Assembly: GCF_036245865.1 (NCBI RefSeq)
Contig: NZ_BTTW01000001.1
Location: 1,860,001-1,924,000 of the forward strand
Length of the DNA stretch: 64,000 nucleotides
Reading direction: 5' to 3'
DNA from: Corallococcus caeni
GTDB taxonomy: Bacteria; Myxococcota; Myxococcia; Myxococcales; Myxococcaceae
In this document: positions 23,837 to 33,786 of the stretch, piece by piece
Numbering within the stretch: the stretch's first letter is position 1
How the letters are laid out: the number at the start of each line of letters is the position of its first letter
The notes under the pieces: model-generated
Told to the model about the DNA's origin: nothing
Seen by the model: only the letters and a program-made list of their open reading frames with translations
Databases searched by the model: none
Program-made: the position numbers and the translations under genes

Positions 23837-24193
23837 ATGCTGGGAGCCAGGACAGGCGGGGCGCGGACAGAGGTCTCCCGGTGCATCGCCGCGAGCCTGC
23901 AGTGCCAGACGGCCTGCGAGGCGGGCATGGCGCGCCTGGTGGCCCAGGGCATCGCGGCGGATGACGACGCGGTGCGGCTGCTGCGCCAGTGCGCGGAGCT
24001 GTGCGAGCTGAACGTGCGCGCGCTCCAGAAGGAGAGCCGGCTGTCGCGCCGCACCGCCAGCCTGTGCTTCGAACTGGGCAGCCAGGTGGCCCGCGCCGCG
24101 TGGCTGGAGGCGCAGGACCCGGACTCGCACGCGCTCGCGCGGGACGCGCTGCACCTGGCGCGCGCGTGCCGCCCGCTGGTGTTCGCGGCCTGA
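23837..24193 (+). CDS. Cys-rich four-helix-bundle-like small protein
   Basis: This 118-aa protein has Cys16, Cys23, Cys27, Cys52, Cys56, Cys77 and Cys110, with spacing CxxxC (twice) on predicted helices, as in the four-helix Cys-rich copper-storage/DUF326 group. Those proteins bind Cu(I) within the bundle. The number of Cys is lower than in known Csp proteins, so copper binding is a guess. ATG 23837 follows GGGAGGGCGTGGTC. There is no signal peptide, so it is cytosolic. It is convergent with the M32 carboxypeptidase gene. Confidence 0.55.
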   Translation: MLGARTGGARTEVSRCIAASLQCQTACEAGMARLVAQGIAADDDAVRLLRQCAELCELNVRALQKESRLSRRTASLCFELGSQVARAAWLEAQDPDSHALARDALHLARACRPLVFAA

Positions 24194-24199
24194 AGCGCG

Positions 24200-25705
24200 T
24201 TAGAGGCTCACGCCGTACAGCGCGCCGTACTTCGCGCGCAGGTACGCCAGGAAGTCCCGGTCCGTGAGCCCCTCGCCGGTGATGGCGCGCACGCGCTCCT
24301 CCGCGGGCAGCCGGAAGCCGTGCGCGTGCAGGTTCGCGCGCAGCCACCCCAGCAGCGACGACGTGTCGCCCCGGGTGAGGTCCACCTCCAGTGACGGCAG
24401 CGCCCGGTTCGCGGCGGCGTACAGCGAGGCCGCGTAGAGGTTGCCCAGCGAGTACGTGGGGAAGTAGCCCAGCTCTCCCCAGGCCCAGTGGATGTCCTGG
24501 AGCACGCCCTGGGTGTCGTCCGGGGGCGTGATGCCCAGGTAGCGCCGCGTGCGCTCGTTCCACGCGGACGGCAGCTCCGACACGGGCAACTCGTCGCGCA
24601 GCATCGCCAGCTCCAGCTCGTAGCGCAGGGCGATGTGCAGGTTGTACGTCACCTCGTCCGCCTCCACGCGGATGAGCGACGGCACCACGTGGTTGATGCC
24701 CGCGTGGAAGCCGTCCAGCTCCACGTCCGCCAGCGCCTGCGGGAAGGCCTCCTTCAGCGCGGGGAAGTGGTGCACCCAGAAGGCGCGGCCCCGGCCCACC
24801 AGGTTCTCCCAGAGGCGGGACTGGGACTCGTGCAGCCCCATGGACGGCACCGACGCCAGCGGCGTGCGGTGGTGCTCCGGGGAGAAGCCCTGTTCGTACA
24901 GGCCGTGGCCCGCCTCGTGGAGCGTGCCAAAGAGGGCCGCGGGCGGCCACGCCGCGTCCAGGCGCGTGGTGAGGCGCACGTCCTGCGCGTGCACGCTGTT
25001 GGTGAAGGGGTGGATGCTGACGTCCTGGCGGCCCGCCTCCAGGTCGAAGCCCACGGCCTTCAACAGCCGCATCGTGAACCGCCACTGCTCGCCGGTGTCG
25101 TAGGTGCGGCCGGAGAGGAACGCGGGGAAGGGGCGCTTCTGCTCGCCCAGCGCGGCCACCATGGGGATGAGCGCGTCGCGCAGCGCGGTGAGCACCGGGG
25201 TGAGGCGCTTCACGCGCATGCCGGGCTCGAAGCCCTCGAGCAGCGCGTCGTAGCGCTCGCCGTCGTGGCCCTGCGCGTCCGCCTGCTCACGCCGCAGCGC
25301 GAGCAGCGCCTCCAGCGCGGGCTGGAAGCGGGCGAAGCGCTTCGTCGTGCGCGCCTCGCGCCAGGCCTGGAGGCCCTCCCCCTGCGCCTCCGCCAGCGCG
25401 GTCACCAGCCGGGCGGGCAGGCGCACCGCGCGGTCGCGCTCGCGGGTGAGGACGCGCACCATGGCGCGCTCGTCGGGCGTGAGGGCCGCGAAGTCCGGGC
25501 CGCCCTCGCCGGCGCGGGCCAGCGCCTCGCCCAGGCGGGGGTCCACCAGCCGCTCGTGGTGGAGGGCCTGGACGGTGGCCAGCTGCTGGGCGCGGGCGGA
25601 GGCCGCCTTGGAGGGCAGGTAGACCTCCCGGTCCCAGGAAGCCAGGTTGATGACGCTGTTCAGGTCGTTCAGCTCGTGCATCCGCGAGCGCAGCCAGGTG
25701 TCCAT
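24200..25705 (-). CDS. M32-family thermostable metallocarboxypeptidase (Taq-type)
   Basis: This 501-aa cytoplasmic peptidase has the zinc motif LHEAGHGLYEQG (HExxH) and the family segments LASVPSMGLHESQSRLWEN (downstream Glu ligand) and VPSLIRVEADEVTYNLHI. M32 enzymes remove C-terminal residues from peptides. The length fits the family (about 500). ATG 25705 is chosen over 25774, because homology begins at MDTWLRSRMHEL; there is no clear ribosome-binding site. It is divergent from a conserved hypothetical gene at 25749. Confidence 0.9.
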   Translation of the reverse strand: MDTWLRSRMHELNDLNSVINLASWDREVYLPSKAASARAQQLATVQALHHERLVDPRLGEALARAGEGGPDFAALTPDERAMVRVLTRERDRAVRLPARLVTALAEAQGEGLQAWREARTTKRFARFQPALEALLALRREQADAQGHDGERYDALLEGFEPGMRVKRLTPVLTALRDALIPMVAALGEQKRPFPAFLSGRTYDTGEQWRFTMRLLKAVGFDLEAGRQDVSIHPFTNSVHAQDVRLTTRLDAAWPPAALFGTLHEAGHGLYEQGFSPEHHRTPLASVPSMGLHESQSRLWENLVGRGRAFWVHHFPALKEAFPQALADVELDGFHAGINHVVPSLIRVEADEVTYNLHIALRYELELAMLRDELPVSELPSAWNERTRRYLGITPPDDTQGVLQDIHWAWGELGYFPTYSLGNLYAASLYAAANRALPSLEVDLTRGDTSSLLGWLRANLHAHGFRLPAEERVRAITGEGLTDRDFLAYLRAKYGALYGVSL

Positions 25706-25748
25706 GGCTGTGTTTCTAGCGTGCTTCCAGGGTATGAGGTCGCCCGCG

Positions 25749-26291
25749 ATGGCCAACATCCTCCAATTCTTCATGGCACCCGACGACGAGGTCGCCTTCT
25801 TCCGCTTCCTGGAGCGCCACGTCCTGGAGGTCTACCCCCGGCGCGTGCCGCCGGACTGGGTGCCCTTCCGGGCCACCCCGGACAACATCCCGCGCCTGCC
25901 GGAGGAGGACCTCTACCTGGTGGCCAGCGAGATTGGCCCCGCCATGGTGGACAAGGTGAAGCGAGGCCCGGACAAGGGCTTCTGGCGCATCGACGAGGTG
26001 CGCTCGCCCGTCATCTTCATCGAGCGGTCGCGCCGCAACGAGGAGGGCGAGCTGCTCAGCGGCAAGATGTGGGTGGAGCTGGAGGTGACGTCCCAGACGG
26101 GCCGTCGCGACGCGGCCCCGGACAAGTTCCGCCGCCTGTACCTGGAGGTGGAGGAGTTCGTGAAGAAGACCTTCCGCCGGGGCGACCCCAAGGACTTCTT
26201 CGTCGGCAACCGCGCCGCGCGCCTCTTCAAGGAGGGCCTGGTGCTGCGCGACTCCGCCTTCCGCGGCGGCACGGTGGTGCCGCACAAGTAG
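25749..26291 (+). CDS. Conserved hypothetical protein (180 aa)
   Basis: I do not recognise this 180-aa protein. It has no signal or membrane segment. Features are MANILQFFMAPDDEVAFFRFL at the start, an Asp/Glu/Arg-rich middle (GFWRIDEVRSPVIFIERSRRNEEG) and a C-terminal VEEFVKKTFRRGDPKDFF. It resembles immunity-type or regulatory proteins only in general fold, so I do not assign one. TATGAG lies 10 nt before ATG 25749 with no ribosome-binding site. Confidence 0.6.
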   Translation: MANILQFFMAPDDEVAFFRFLERHVLEVYPRRVPPDWVPFRATPDNIPRLPEEDLYLVASEIGPAMVDKVKRGPDKGFWRIDEVRSPVIFIERSRRNEEGELLSGKMWVELEVTSQTGRRDAAPDKFRRLYLEVEEFVKKTFRRGDPKDFFVGNRAARLFKEGLVLRDSAFRGGTVVPHK

Positions 26292-26300
26292 GCCCCTGCG

Positions 26301-28253
26301 TCAGGCCGCGGACTCGCGCGGCACGGGCATGGGCGGCGCGTCCTCCGGCAGGGGACGCGCGGCCGCCTCGGTCCTCACCCGGCGCGGCGCCAGGGCCAGC
26401 GCCAGCGCCACCGGCGCCAGCAACACGGTGGACTGCACGAACCGCAGGTCCGGGTTGGGCGTCACCAGCAGCCACGAGAGCGCGTTGAGCAGCGGGGCCA
26501 GCAGGATCCACGGCGGGGACAGGCCGCGCTGGCGCCGCAGGGCCACGAGCACGCCCGCCACCAGCAGGTACAGCGACGGCCCCGGCTGCCACACGGCCAC
26601 GCGCCACACGCCTTCCGAATAGTAGGTCCGGAGGATGAAGTCCTCGTAGCGCGCCTGCCACCGGGCCTGCCAGGTGCGCGTCCTCACGCCCACGCGGTTG
26701 GGATCCACCGCCCGGCCACCGCCGTTGAAGGGCCCCACGTAGAGGTTCGACGTCAGGGCCCAGGTGTAGCGCGACACGCAGAGCTGGTGCGCCAGCAGTT
26801 GCTGGGGATGCGCGCGCGCGAAGCGCCACAGCACCCCCGCCAGCCCCACGCCCCGGCCCACCAACCGCTCCTGGTGGCCGAGCAGCGGCGAGGAGCCGAA
26901 GATGAGCCGCCCCACGTTGTCGCAGTCGTAGCGCTCGCGCCAGTCCGCCAGGGGCATGATCTGCTCCAGCAGCTTCGCGTCCTCGGGCGTCAGGTCCGGC
27001 GCGCGCGCCGCGAGCGCCAGCCGGTGGATGACCCACACCTGCGGGAGCATGGGCGGCGTGGGCTGGACGTCCATCCACACGTACATCGGTCCGCGGACGA
27101 ACACCGTGACGGCCACCGCGACGGTCGCGAACGTCGCCCGCGCGCGCCAGTCCCCGTAGCGCCACAGGCCCACCGCCAGCAGCGGCAGGCCCACGAGGGG
27201 GCCGTTGTGGCGCAGCAGGCACAGCGACGCCACGCACAGCCCCAGCTTCACCGCGCCGCCCACGCCCAGGCGCCCGGTGCGCTCCGCGCGCAGCAACAGC
27301 AGCACCGACGCCAGGCACATCTGCGCGAAGGCCGTGTCCTTCCACACCGCGATGACGTTGAGGCCCACCGAGGGCGACAGCGCCAGCCACGCGGCCGTCC
27401 CCCAGCGGGCCCACGCCGGCACCCGCCAGTGCTCCAGCTCCTCCAGCACCTTGCCCAGCAGGACCGCGAACATCACCACCTGGAGGCCGGTCATGCCGCC
27501 CAGCGAGCCGGTGGGCGCGGTCAACACGCCCATCCACCACGTGTGGAAGGCCGGGTGCCAGTCCACGTACTGCCCCGTCAGCACCTGCTCCCACTGCGCC
27601 ATCGGGTCGTAGGACACGAGCCCCGGGAAGAACAGCGCCCAGGTGAGGCCCCAGGTGAGGAGCGGCCCCAGCGCGTACTTCGCCCAGCCCCAGCGCCGCC
27701 GGCCGAAGTCCGCCACGCGGCCCCGGCCCCAGCGCGTCTCCAGCGCCAGCCATAGCAGCCCCCACGTGAGCAGCACCTGGTACAGGTCCACGCGCTCCAG
27801 GGCCCACAGGCCCGGTGAGAGCCGGGGCACCCGCACGTGCACTCCGCCCTCGAAGCCCTCCTGCGTGAACGGCTGCGCGGGGTGCGCGTCTCCCCAGAGG
27901 GGCGGCGAGCGCTGGGACACCCAGGTGACCTGCGTGAGCGTCGCGGGCACGCCTTGCAGGCGCAGCTGCGCGGCGCGCGCGTCGCGGGGCAGCGGGATGC
28001 GCAGCTCCTGCTGTCCCTCCGGGATGCCGTCACCCGTCACTGGAGACACGTCCTCGGATGACAGCTCACGTGCCTTCGGCGGGTGCATGCCCCGCTGGAA
28101 CGTCACGCTCCCCGTCACCGGCCAGCCCACGGTGGGGAAGCGCAGGCGCAGCTCCCGGTCCGGGCCCAGCTGGTACTTGAAGAGCGGCCACAGCGCGAGC
28201 GCCACGCACAAAGCCAGCGCCAGCCGCCAGGCCACTGCCCGTTCCTGGTCCAT
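26301..28253 (-). CDS. GT-C-like multi-pass membrane protein, copy A
   Basis: This 650-aa protein has an N-terminal helix (WRLALALCVALALWPLF), a soluble insert of about 130 residues and about ten further membrane helices. Loop residues FFPGLVSYDPMAQWEQVLTG and DWHPAFHTWWM follow the Asp/His pattern of GT-C glycosyltransferases (DUF6020-like) that use lipid-linked sugars. It should act at the periplasmic face on glycans or lipids; the substrate is unknown. ATG 28253 follows GTGGGGGGAGTG. It is a tandem paralogue of the next gene, at a gap of about 50 bp. Confidence 0.65.
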   Translation of the reverse strand: MDQERAVAWRLALALCVALALWPLFKYQLGPDRELRLRFPTVGWPVTGSVTFQRGMHPPKARELSSEDVSPVTGDGIPEGQQELRIPLPRDARAAQLRLQGVPATLTQVTWVSQRSPPLWGDAHPAQPFTQEGFEGGVHVRVPRLSPGLWALERVDLYQVLLTWGLLWLALETRWGRGRVADFGRRRWGWAKYALGPLLTWGLTWALFFPGLVSYDPMAQWEQVLTGQYVDWHPAFHTWWMGVLTAPTGSLGGMTGLQVVMFAVLLGKVLEELEHWRVPAWARWGTAAWLALSPSVGLNVIAVWKDTAFAQMCLASVLLLLRAERTGRLGVGGAVKLGLCVASLCLLRHNGPLVGLPLLAVGLWRYGDWRARATFATVAVAVTVFVRGPMYVWMDVQPTPPMLPQVWVIHRLALAARAPDLTPEDAKLLEQIMPLADWRERYDCDNVGRLIFGSSPLLGHQERLVGRGVGLAGVLWRFARAHPQQLLAHQLCVSRYTWALTSNLYVGPFNGGGRAVDPNRVGVRTRTWQARWQARYEDFILRTYYSEGVWRVAVWQPGPSLYLLVAGVLVALRRQRGLSPPWILLAPLLNALSWLLVTPNPDLRFVQSTVLLAPVALALALAPRRVRTEAAARPLPEDAPPMPVPRESAA

Positions 28254-28303
28254 CACTCCCCCCACCGCGCTTCGACGGGGGCCGGCCCCCCCGGGCCGCC
28301 AGC

Positions 28304-30331
28304 CTAACGCGCTTCGACAGCGGCCGGGGCCCCGGGCTTCGCCACGGCGTCACTCCCGCGACGCAGCCGGGGCGCCAGCGCGAGCGCGAGCAGCAGCGGG
28401 GCCAGCAGCACCGTGGGGAAGAGGAAGCGCAGGTCCGGGTTCGGCGACAGCAGGAGCCACGCGAGCGTGTTGAGCACCGCGGTCATCACCGCCAGCAGCG
28501 CGCCCAGGCTGCGCTGCCGCCAGAGCACCACGACCAGCCCCAGCACGAACGCGTACAGCGACGAGGAGGGCTGCCACACCAGGGTGCGCAGCAGGCCGTG
28601 CTTGCCATACGAATCGAAGATGACGTGCTCGTAGAAGTTCTGCGCCGGGGTGAACCACGAGTGGGGCCGCACGCCCACCTGGTTCGGGTCCACGGTGTTG
28701 CCGCCGCCGTTGAAGGGCCCGATGTAGAGGTCCCCCTCGGGCGCCCAGACATAGCGCGTGACGCACACCTGCTGATCCCACACCTGCTCCGGGTGCCGCT
28801 TCGCGTAGCGCCACGCGATGTCCGCCAGCTCCAGCGTCCGCCCCGCCAGCTTCTCCCGCTGAAGGGGCGAGCCGAAGACGAGCGGTCCCACGGAGAGGCA
28901 GGCGTAGCGCTTGCGCCACTGCTCCAGCGGCATCAGCTCCTCGAGCACGCGGGCGTCCTCGGGCGGCAGCTGGGGGTCCTTCGACACGGCGCCCAGCCGG
29001 TGCACGAGCAGCACCTGCTTGAGCACCGGCGGCGCGGGCGCCACGTTCGCCAGCGCATAGCCGGGGCCGCGCACCATGAACGTGAGCAGCGCCATCACGG
29101 ACACCATCGTGCCGCGCGCGCGCCGGTCCCCGTAGCGCCACAGGCAGAGCACGAGGACGGGCACGCTCAGCGCCGGCCCGTTGTGGCGCAGCAGCGTGAT
29201 GCACGCGAGGCACGCGCCCAGCCACGCCGCGTCCGCCACGCGCAGGCCGCCCCGGCGCTCCGCCCGCAGCACGAGCAGCATCACCGCCAGGCACATCAGC
29301 GTGAACGGCGCGTCCTTCCATGCCGCGATGACGTTGCTGCCCACCGCGGGCGACAGGGTGACCCACGCCACCACGCCCCACCGCGCCCAAGCGGGCACCC
29401 GCCAGTGCCCCAGCTCCTCCAGCACCTTGCCCAGCACCGTGGCGAACAGCACCGCCTGGAGCGCGCCCACGGGCGCCAGCGAGCCGAAGGGCCCGCCCAC
29501 CAGCCACAGCCAGAAGGTGTGGAACGCCGGGTGCCAGTCCTCCAGACGGCCCGTCTGGAGCTGCTCCCACTGCACCAGCGGATCATACGAGATGATCCCC
29601 GGGAAGAAGATGAGCCACCACGCGCCCCACGACAGCAGCGGCAACAGCGCGTAGCGCGCCCAGCCGGACTGCCGCCGCGCGAACGCCGCCGCCCTGCCCT
29701 GCCCCCAGCGCGCCTCCAGCACGAGCCAGAAGAAGGCCCACACCGTCACGGCGAAGAGCACGTCCGCCACGTCCACGTTCCAGAACCCGGGCCGCAGCCG
29801 CGCCACGCTCACCGTGCGGGAGCCGTCCGGGTTGACGTGCTGTTCGAAGGGCAGCGCTCGCACGCCGGGACCGCTCACCACGGCCCCGCGCAGCGGGAAC
29901 CACGTCACCTGCTCCACGGTGAGGTCGGCCAGCGGCCGCAGCGTCACCTCCGCGGAGCGCGCGTCCCGGGGCAGCTGGACGCGCACCTCCTGCTGCCCCT
30001 CCGGGATGCCGTCGCCCAGCACCTGCTCGACCTCCACCGGCGTGAGCGGCCGAAGCACCGGCGGCGCGTCCTTCTCCACTGTGAAGGACACCTGGCCCGC
30101 CAGGGGCCAGCCCGCGGCGGGGAAGCGCACGCGCAGCTCGTTCGCGGGGCCCAGGTGCAGCTTGAACGCGGGCCACAGCGCGAGCATCGCCGCCAGCGCG
30201 ACGAGCGCGAGCCGGGACGCGGGGACGCCCCGCCGCGAGGGGGCGGGAGGGGATGCCTTGGGGGCGGGGACGGACGGAGCACCGCCCCCCGGGGAGACGG
30301 GGGACGGGACGGCGGGCGCTTCCGCGGCCAT
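28304..30331 (-). CDS. GT-C-like multi-pass membrane protein, copy B
   Basis: This 675-aa paralogue of the preceding protein shares the same plan: a Pro-rich cytoplasmic N-terminus (about 35 residues), helix LALVALAAMLALWPAF, soluble insert, then helices with FFPGIISYDPLVQWEQLQTG and DWHPAFHTFWL. Sequence identity to copy A is high in these loops and also in WKDxxFxxMCLAxxLLxLRAER and FNGGGxxVDPNxVGVR. It is probably the older or first-transcribed member of a duplication and lies 15 bp upstream, in transcript order, of nothing but follows prfC. Function is unknown beyond the fold. Confidence 0.65.
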   Translation of the reverse strand: MAAEAPAVPSPVSPGGGAPSVPAPKASPPAPSRRGVPASRLALVALAAMLALWPAFKLHLGPANELRVRFPAAGWPLAGQVSFTVEKDAPPVLRPLTPVEVEQVLGDGIPEGQQEVRVQLPRDARSAEVTLRPLADLTVEQVTWFPLRGAVVSGPGVRALPFEQHVNPDGSRTVSVARLRPGFWNVDVADVLFAVTVWAFFWLVLEARWGQGRAAAFARRQSGWARYALLPLLSWGAWWLIFFPGIISYDPLVQWEQLQTGRLEDWHPAFHTFWLWLVGGPFGSLAPVGALQAVLFATVLGKVLEELGHWRVPAWARWGVVAWVTLSPAVGSNVIAAWKDAPFTLMCLAVMLLVLRAERRGGLRVADAAWLGACLACITLLRHNGPALSVPVLVLCLWRYGDRRARGTMVSVMALLTFMVRGPGYALANVAPAPPVLKQVLLVHRLGAVSKDPQLPPEDARVLEELMPLEQWRKRYACLSVGPLVFGSPLQREKLAGRTLELADIAWRYAKRHPEQVWDQQVCVTRYVWAPEGDLYIGPFNGGGNTVDPNQVGVRPHSWFTPAQNFYEHVIFDSYGKHGLLRTLVWQPSSSLYAFVLGLVVVLWRQRSLGALLAVMTAVLNTLAWLLLSPNPDLRFLFPTVLLAPLLLALALAPRLRRGSDAVAKPGAPAAVEAR

Positions 30332-30346
30332 GGGCGGTTTCCTTCT

Positions 30347-31975
30347 CTAGCTTCCGGTCGCGGCGGACGCGGACTGACGCAGCAGGGGAGCCTCCGACAG
30401 GAACTTCAGCTCCGGGTGCTTCTCCTCGGCGTGCTGGAGCGCCCAGTCATCGCGGAAGAGCACCAGGGGCAGCCCGTCGCGGTCCTGCACCGTCTGGCGG
30501 TTGCCTTCCCAGTCGAACGACTTCGGGTCGAAGTTCTGCCCCACCACCCAGCGGGCGTGGCTGAAGGGCAGCCGGTCCAGCGCGATCTTCGCGCCGTACT
30601 CGTGCTCCAGGCGGTACTGGAGCACCTCGAACTGGAGCGCGCCCACCACGCCGACGATGGGGTCCTTCATGCCCATGGCCAGCTGCTGGAAGATCTGCAC
30701 CGTGCCCTCTTCCGACAGCTGCTCCAGGCCCTTCTCCATCTGCTTGCGGCGCAGCGGGTCCTTGGAGCGCACCACCGCGAAGAACTCCGGGCTGAAGCGC
30801 GGCACGCCCTCGAACAGGACCTCCTGGTTGCCCTCCGCCAGCGAGTCCCCGATGCGGTACTGCCCCGGGTCGAACAGGCCGATGACGTCCCCCGGCCACG
30901 CGTCTTCAATGGACGTGCGCTCCGCCGCCATGAACTGGCTGGGCTTCGCGAGCCGCACCTCCTTGCCCAGCCGCGAGTGGTACGCGTTCATGCCCTTGAC
31001 GTAGCGGCCGGACACCACGCGCATGAACGCGATGCGGTCGCGGTGCGCGGGGTCCATGTTCGCCTGAATCTTGAAGACGAAGCCCGCGAACTTGGGGTTC
31101 GTCGGCTCGCGCGGGCCCGCCGTGGTGGGGCGCGACGTGGGCGCGGGCGCCAGGTCCAGGAACGCGTCCAGGAAGGGCCGCACGCCGAAGTTCGTCATCG
31201 CGCTGCCGAAGAACATGGGCGTCAGCTGCCCCGCGTCGGACTTCTCCCGCGTGAAGGCGTCACCGCCGATGTCCAGCAGCTCGATGTCCTCGTTGAGCTT
31301 CTCCAGCTCCGAGTCCGTGAGCACCGACTTGATCTCCGGCGAGTCGATGGACACCGAGCGCTCCGCCACCTCCGACTCGCCGTGCGAGCCCTCCGCGGAG
31401 AACACGTGCACCACGCGCGCCTGCCGGTCGTAGACGCCGCGGAACTCCGGCCCCATGCCGATGGGCCAGTTCATCGGGTACGAGCGGATGCCGAGCACCT
31501 GCTCCAGCTCGTTCATCAGCTCCAGCGGCTCGCGGCCGTAGCGGTCCAGCTTGTTGACGAAGGTGAAGATGGGGATGCCGCGCATGCGGCACACCTTGAA
31601 GAGCTTCTTCGTCTGCGGCTCCACGCCCTTCGCCGCGTCGATGAGCATCACCGCCGCGTCCGCCGCGGAGAGCGTGCGGTAGGTGTCCTCGGAGAAGTCC
31701 TGGTGGCCCGGGGTGTCCAGCAGGTTCACCGCGTGGTCGCGGTAGACGAACTGGAGCACGGAGGACGTCACGGAGATGCCGCGCTCCTTCTCCAGCTCCA
31801 TCCAGTCGCTGGTCGCGTGCCGCCGCGCCCGCTTGGCCTTCACGCTGCCGGCCAGGTGGATGGCGCCGCCGTAGAGCAGCAGCTTCTCCGTCAGGGTTGT
31901 CTTTCCCGCGTCGGGGTGGGAGATGATGGCGAAGGTCCGTCGCCGGGCGACCTCCCTCTCGAGCTCGTTGGACAT
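30347..31975 (-). CDS. prfC: Peptide chain release factor 3
   Basis: This 542-aa translational GTPase has G1 [15 protein letters not shown]2 [10 protein letters not shown]3 [15 protein letters not shown] and G4 FVNKLDR, with the RF3-specific C-terminal [16 protein letters not shown] and [12 protein letters not shown]3 recycles RF1/RF2 after peptide release. The start [17 protein letters not shown] matches known RF3 proteins. TAGTTG sits 10 nt upstream of the ATG and no ribosome-binding site is evident. Divergent ridA is 121 bp away. Confidence 0.95.
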   Translation of the reverse strand: MSNELEREVARRRTFAIISHPDAGKTTLTEKLLLYGGAIHLAGSVKAKRARRHATSDWMELEKERGISVTSSVLQFVYRDHAVNLLDTPGHQDFSEDTYRTLSAADAAVMLIDAAKGVEPQTKKLFKVCRMRGIPIFTFVNKLDRYGREPLELMNELEQVLGIRSYPMNWPIGMGPEFRGVYDRQARVVHVFSAEGSHGESEVAERSVSIDSPEIKSVLTDSELEKLNEDIELLDIGGDAFTREKSDAGQLTPMFFGSAMTNFGVRPFLDAFLDLAPAPTSRPTTAGPREPTNPKFAGFVFKIQANMDPAHRDRIAFMRVVSGRYVKGMNAYHSRLGKEVRLAKPSQFMAAERTSIEDAWPGDVIGLFDPGQYRIGDSLAEGNQEVLFEGVPRFSPEFFAVVRSKDPLRRKQMEKGLEQLSEEGTVQIFQQLAMGMKDPIVGVVGALQFEVLQYRLEHEYGAKIALDRLPFSHARWVVGQNFDPKSFDWEGNRQTVQDRDGLPLVLFRDDWALQHAEEKHPELKFLSEAPLLRQSASAATGS

Positions 31976-32096
31976 GATCCGAGGGCAACTATCACGGGCG
32001 GTCGTTCCTTGCAGCTTCGCAAGCAGCGCCTGGAGGTCCGGCCGGGCTCCGGCCCTCCGGGGCACCCCCTCCTTGAGCCCACACCGGAGCCACGCC

Positions 32097-32495
32097 ATGC
32101 AGCGCATCCTCCATGCCACGGGCACCCCCTGGGAGCCCCGCGTGGGCTACTCGCGGGCGGTGCGCGCGGGCCCCTTCGTGTCCGTCTCCGGCACCACCGC
32201 CACGGACGCGGACGGCCAGCTCGTGGGTGAAGGGGACGCGTACCGGCAGGCGGCCCAGGCGCTCGCCAACATCCGCGCCGCGCTGGAGGCGGTGGGTGCC
32301 CGGGTGGAGGACGTGGTGCGCACGCGCATGTACGTCACCGACATCTCCCGCTGGGAGGAGATAGGCCGCGCCCACGGTGAGGTGTTCGCGGCCATCCGCC
32401 CCGCCACCTCCATGGTGGAGGTGAAGGCGCTCATCGACCCGCGGATGCTGGTGGAGATTGAAGCGGACGCGGTGGTGGCGTCCGCCCTGTCCTGA
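32097..32495 (+). CDS. RidA/YjgF-family enamine deaminase-like protein
   Basis: This 132-aa protein has the RidA trimer fold: [33 protein letters not shown], the Arg in RTRMYVTDI (substrate-binding Arg) and a final VEIEADAVV with the conserved acidic residue. Members hydrolyse reactive enamine/imine intermediates from PLP enzymes. The first 15 residues, with TPWEP, are typical of a myxobacterial/cyanobacterial subgroup. It is convergent with the next gene at a 4-bp gap. Confidence 0.85.
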   Translation: MQRILHATGTPWEPRVGYSRAVRAGPFVSVSGTTATDADGQLVGEGDAYRQAAQALANIRAALEAVGARVEDVVRTRMYVTDISRWEEIGRAHGEVFAAIRPATSMVEVKALIDPRMLVEIEADAVVASALS

Positions 32496-32499
32496 CGGC

Positions 32500-33615
32500 C
32501 TAGAACCCGGCCGTGACGTCCGCGGGCACGTCCTCCGGCGCGCCGGGGTTGCCGGGCTCGGGCGTCACGGTGTCGCCGGAGCCCTCGGGGGGAGCCACGT
32601 CGCCGCGCAGCTCCACGGCGGGGCAGTCCTGGAAGGTGCCCACGCGGCTGCCCGGAACCTCCGTGCAGTTCCCCGGGCCGCTCGTGTCCGAGCACTGGAA
32701 GAGGACGCGGAAGAGCTCCTTCTCCTGCGCGTTCCAGCAGGCGCTGCCCACGTAGTAGGTGTTCGCCGCGATGTCGCCGCCCCAGGCGCGCACGTCGACG
32801 CGACCGCCGGTGCCGGGGATGTGGCGCACGGACGAGAGCACCTTCTCCTTCGCGGCCGTCGCGGTGCTGGGGAGGTTGTACGGAGCGAGCACGCGCACGC
32901 GGGTGGCGCCGGTGGCCTGGAGCTTGTGGCCCACGAAGGCGCCGGTGACGGCCTCGTGCACGGCGGGGTTCGGGGTGAAGTCCGCCAGCCGGTACGCCAG
33001 CGACTTGCTGCCCTGCCCGAAGTGGGCGAACGACATCATCAGCTTGCCCTGGCCCGCGAAGGACGGGGCCACCGCCTTCAGGTTGTCCAGGGAGAGGGCC
33101 AGCGTGCCCCGGCCGCGGTGCGCCTCACCGTCGCGCTTGAGCGCGCCCGCGGCGACGAGCTTGTAGGCCACGTCGTCGGTGCTGTTCAGCGGACGGGCCT
33201 CCAGCTTCCACTGGTAGCGCCCGGCCGCGCCCTTGCGCACGGAGAGCTTGAAGGTGGCGTTGGCGCGGTCGGTGGGGCCGTACACCAGCACGTCGCCCGT
33301 CTGCGCGCTGGCGGACTGCTTCACCAGGTCCGCGATGGGCACCAGCGCCTGCCGGAGCGCGTCGTTGAGCGCCTTCACCTGCATGCGGGCGCCCTCCAGC
33401 ATCGCGGCGCCCTGCCCGTCCAGCGAGGCCTCCACCTGCATCAGGTCCTGGGCCACCAGCGCGGCGCCGTCCTGCGCGGGCGCGTCCGTGTTGAGCTCCA
33501 GCGACGTGCCCGCGAAGTCCGGCAGGGACTCCACCGCCTCCTGATCATCCACCCCGCCGCACGCCGTCGAAAGCACCAGGGCCGCACCCACCGCCAACGT
33601 CTTGTTCCAGCGCAT
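32500..33615 (-). CDS. Hypothetical lipoprotein (371 aa)
   Basis: I do not recognise the family. The protein has a signal peptide with lipobox LVLSTAC (Cys about 19), then a predicted mostly beta protein with an ADLVKQ/ATFKLSVRKG segment and a C-terminal tail rich in Gly/Pro/Glu. Four Cys near the end (ACWNAQ, QCSDTSGPGNC, DCPAVEL) may form disulfides. It is exported to the outer membrane or surface. ATG 33615 is preferred to ATG 33621 because TGGAGA lies 6 nt before it. It is divergent from the HhH gene, with about 170 bp between. Confidence 0.65.
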   Translation of the reverse strand: MRWNKTLAVGAALVLSTACGGVDDQEAVESLPDFAGTSLELNTDAPAQDGAALVAQDLMQVEASLDGQGAAMLEGARMQVKALNDALRQALVPIADLVKQSASAQTGDVLVYGPTDRANATFKLSVRKGAAGRYQWKLEARPLNSTDDVAYKLVAAGALKRDGEAHRGRGTLALSLDNLKAVAPSFAGQGKLMMSFAHFGQGSKSLAYRLADFTPNPAVHEAVTGAFVGHKLQATGATRVRVLAPYNLPSTATAAKEKVLSSVRHIPGTGGRVDVRAWGGDIAANTYYVGSACWNAQEKELFRVLFQCSDTSGPGNCTEVPGSRVGTFQDCPAVELRGDVAPPEGSGDTVTPEPGNPGAPEDVPADVTAGF

Positions 33616-33786
33616 CGTCATTCTCCAGGTTGAAGGGTTCGCGTGACTGCCTGCTGTCCCTTCCAACCCGGTGGGCGCGGCGCGGTTGCGGGGCGGGGAA
33701 TTTTTTCCCGCGCGGCCCACCGTGTGCGCGGGTGTCGGCTCGCGGGGGTGGTCGTCCTCCGTGGGGGGTCCTACCTTCCAGGTACC

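Noticed and set aside
28598-32230. 1210-aa plus-strand open frame
   Set aside because: It runs antisense through the GT-C paralogues and prfC. It has no motif and is rich in His/Arg/Gln from codon-bias mirroring.
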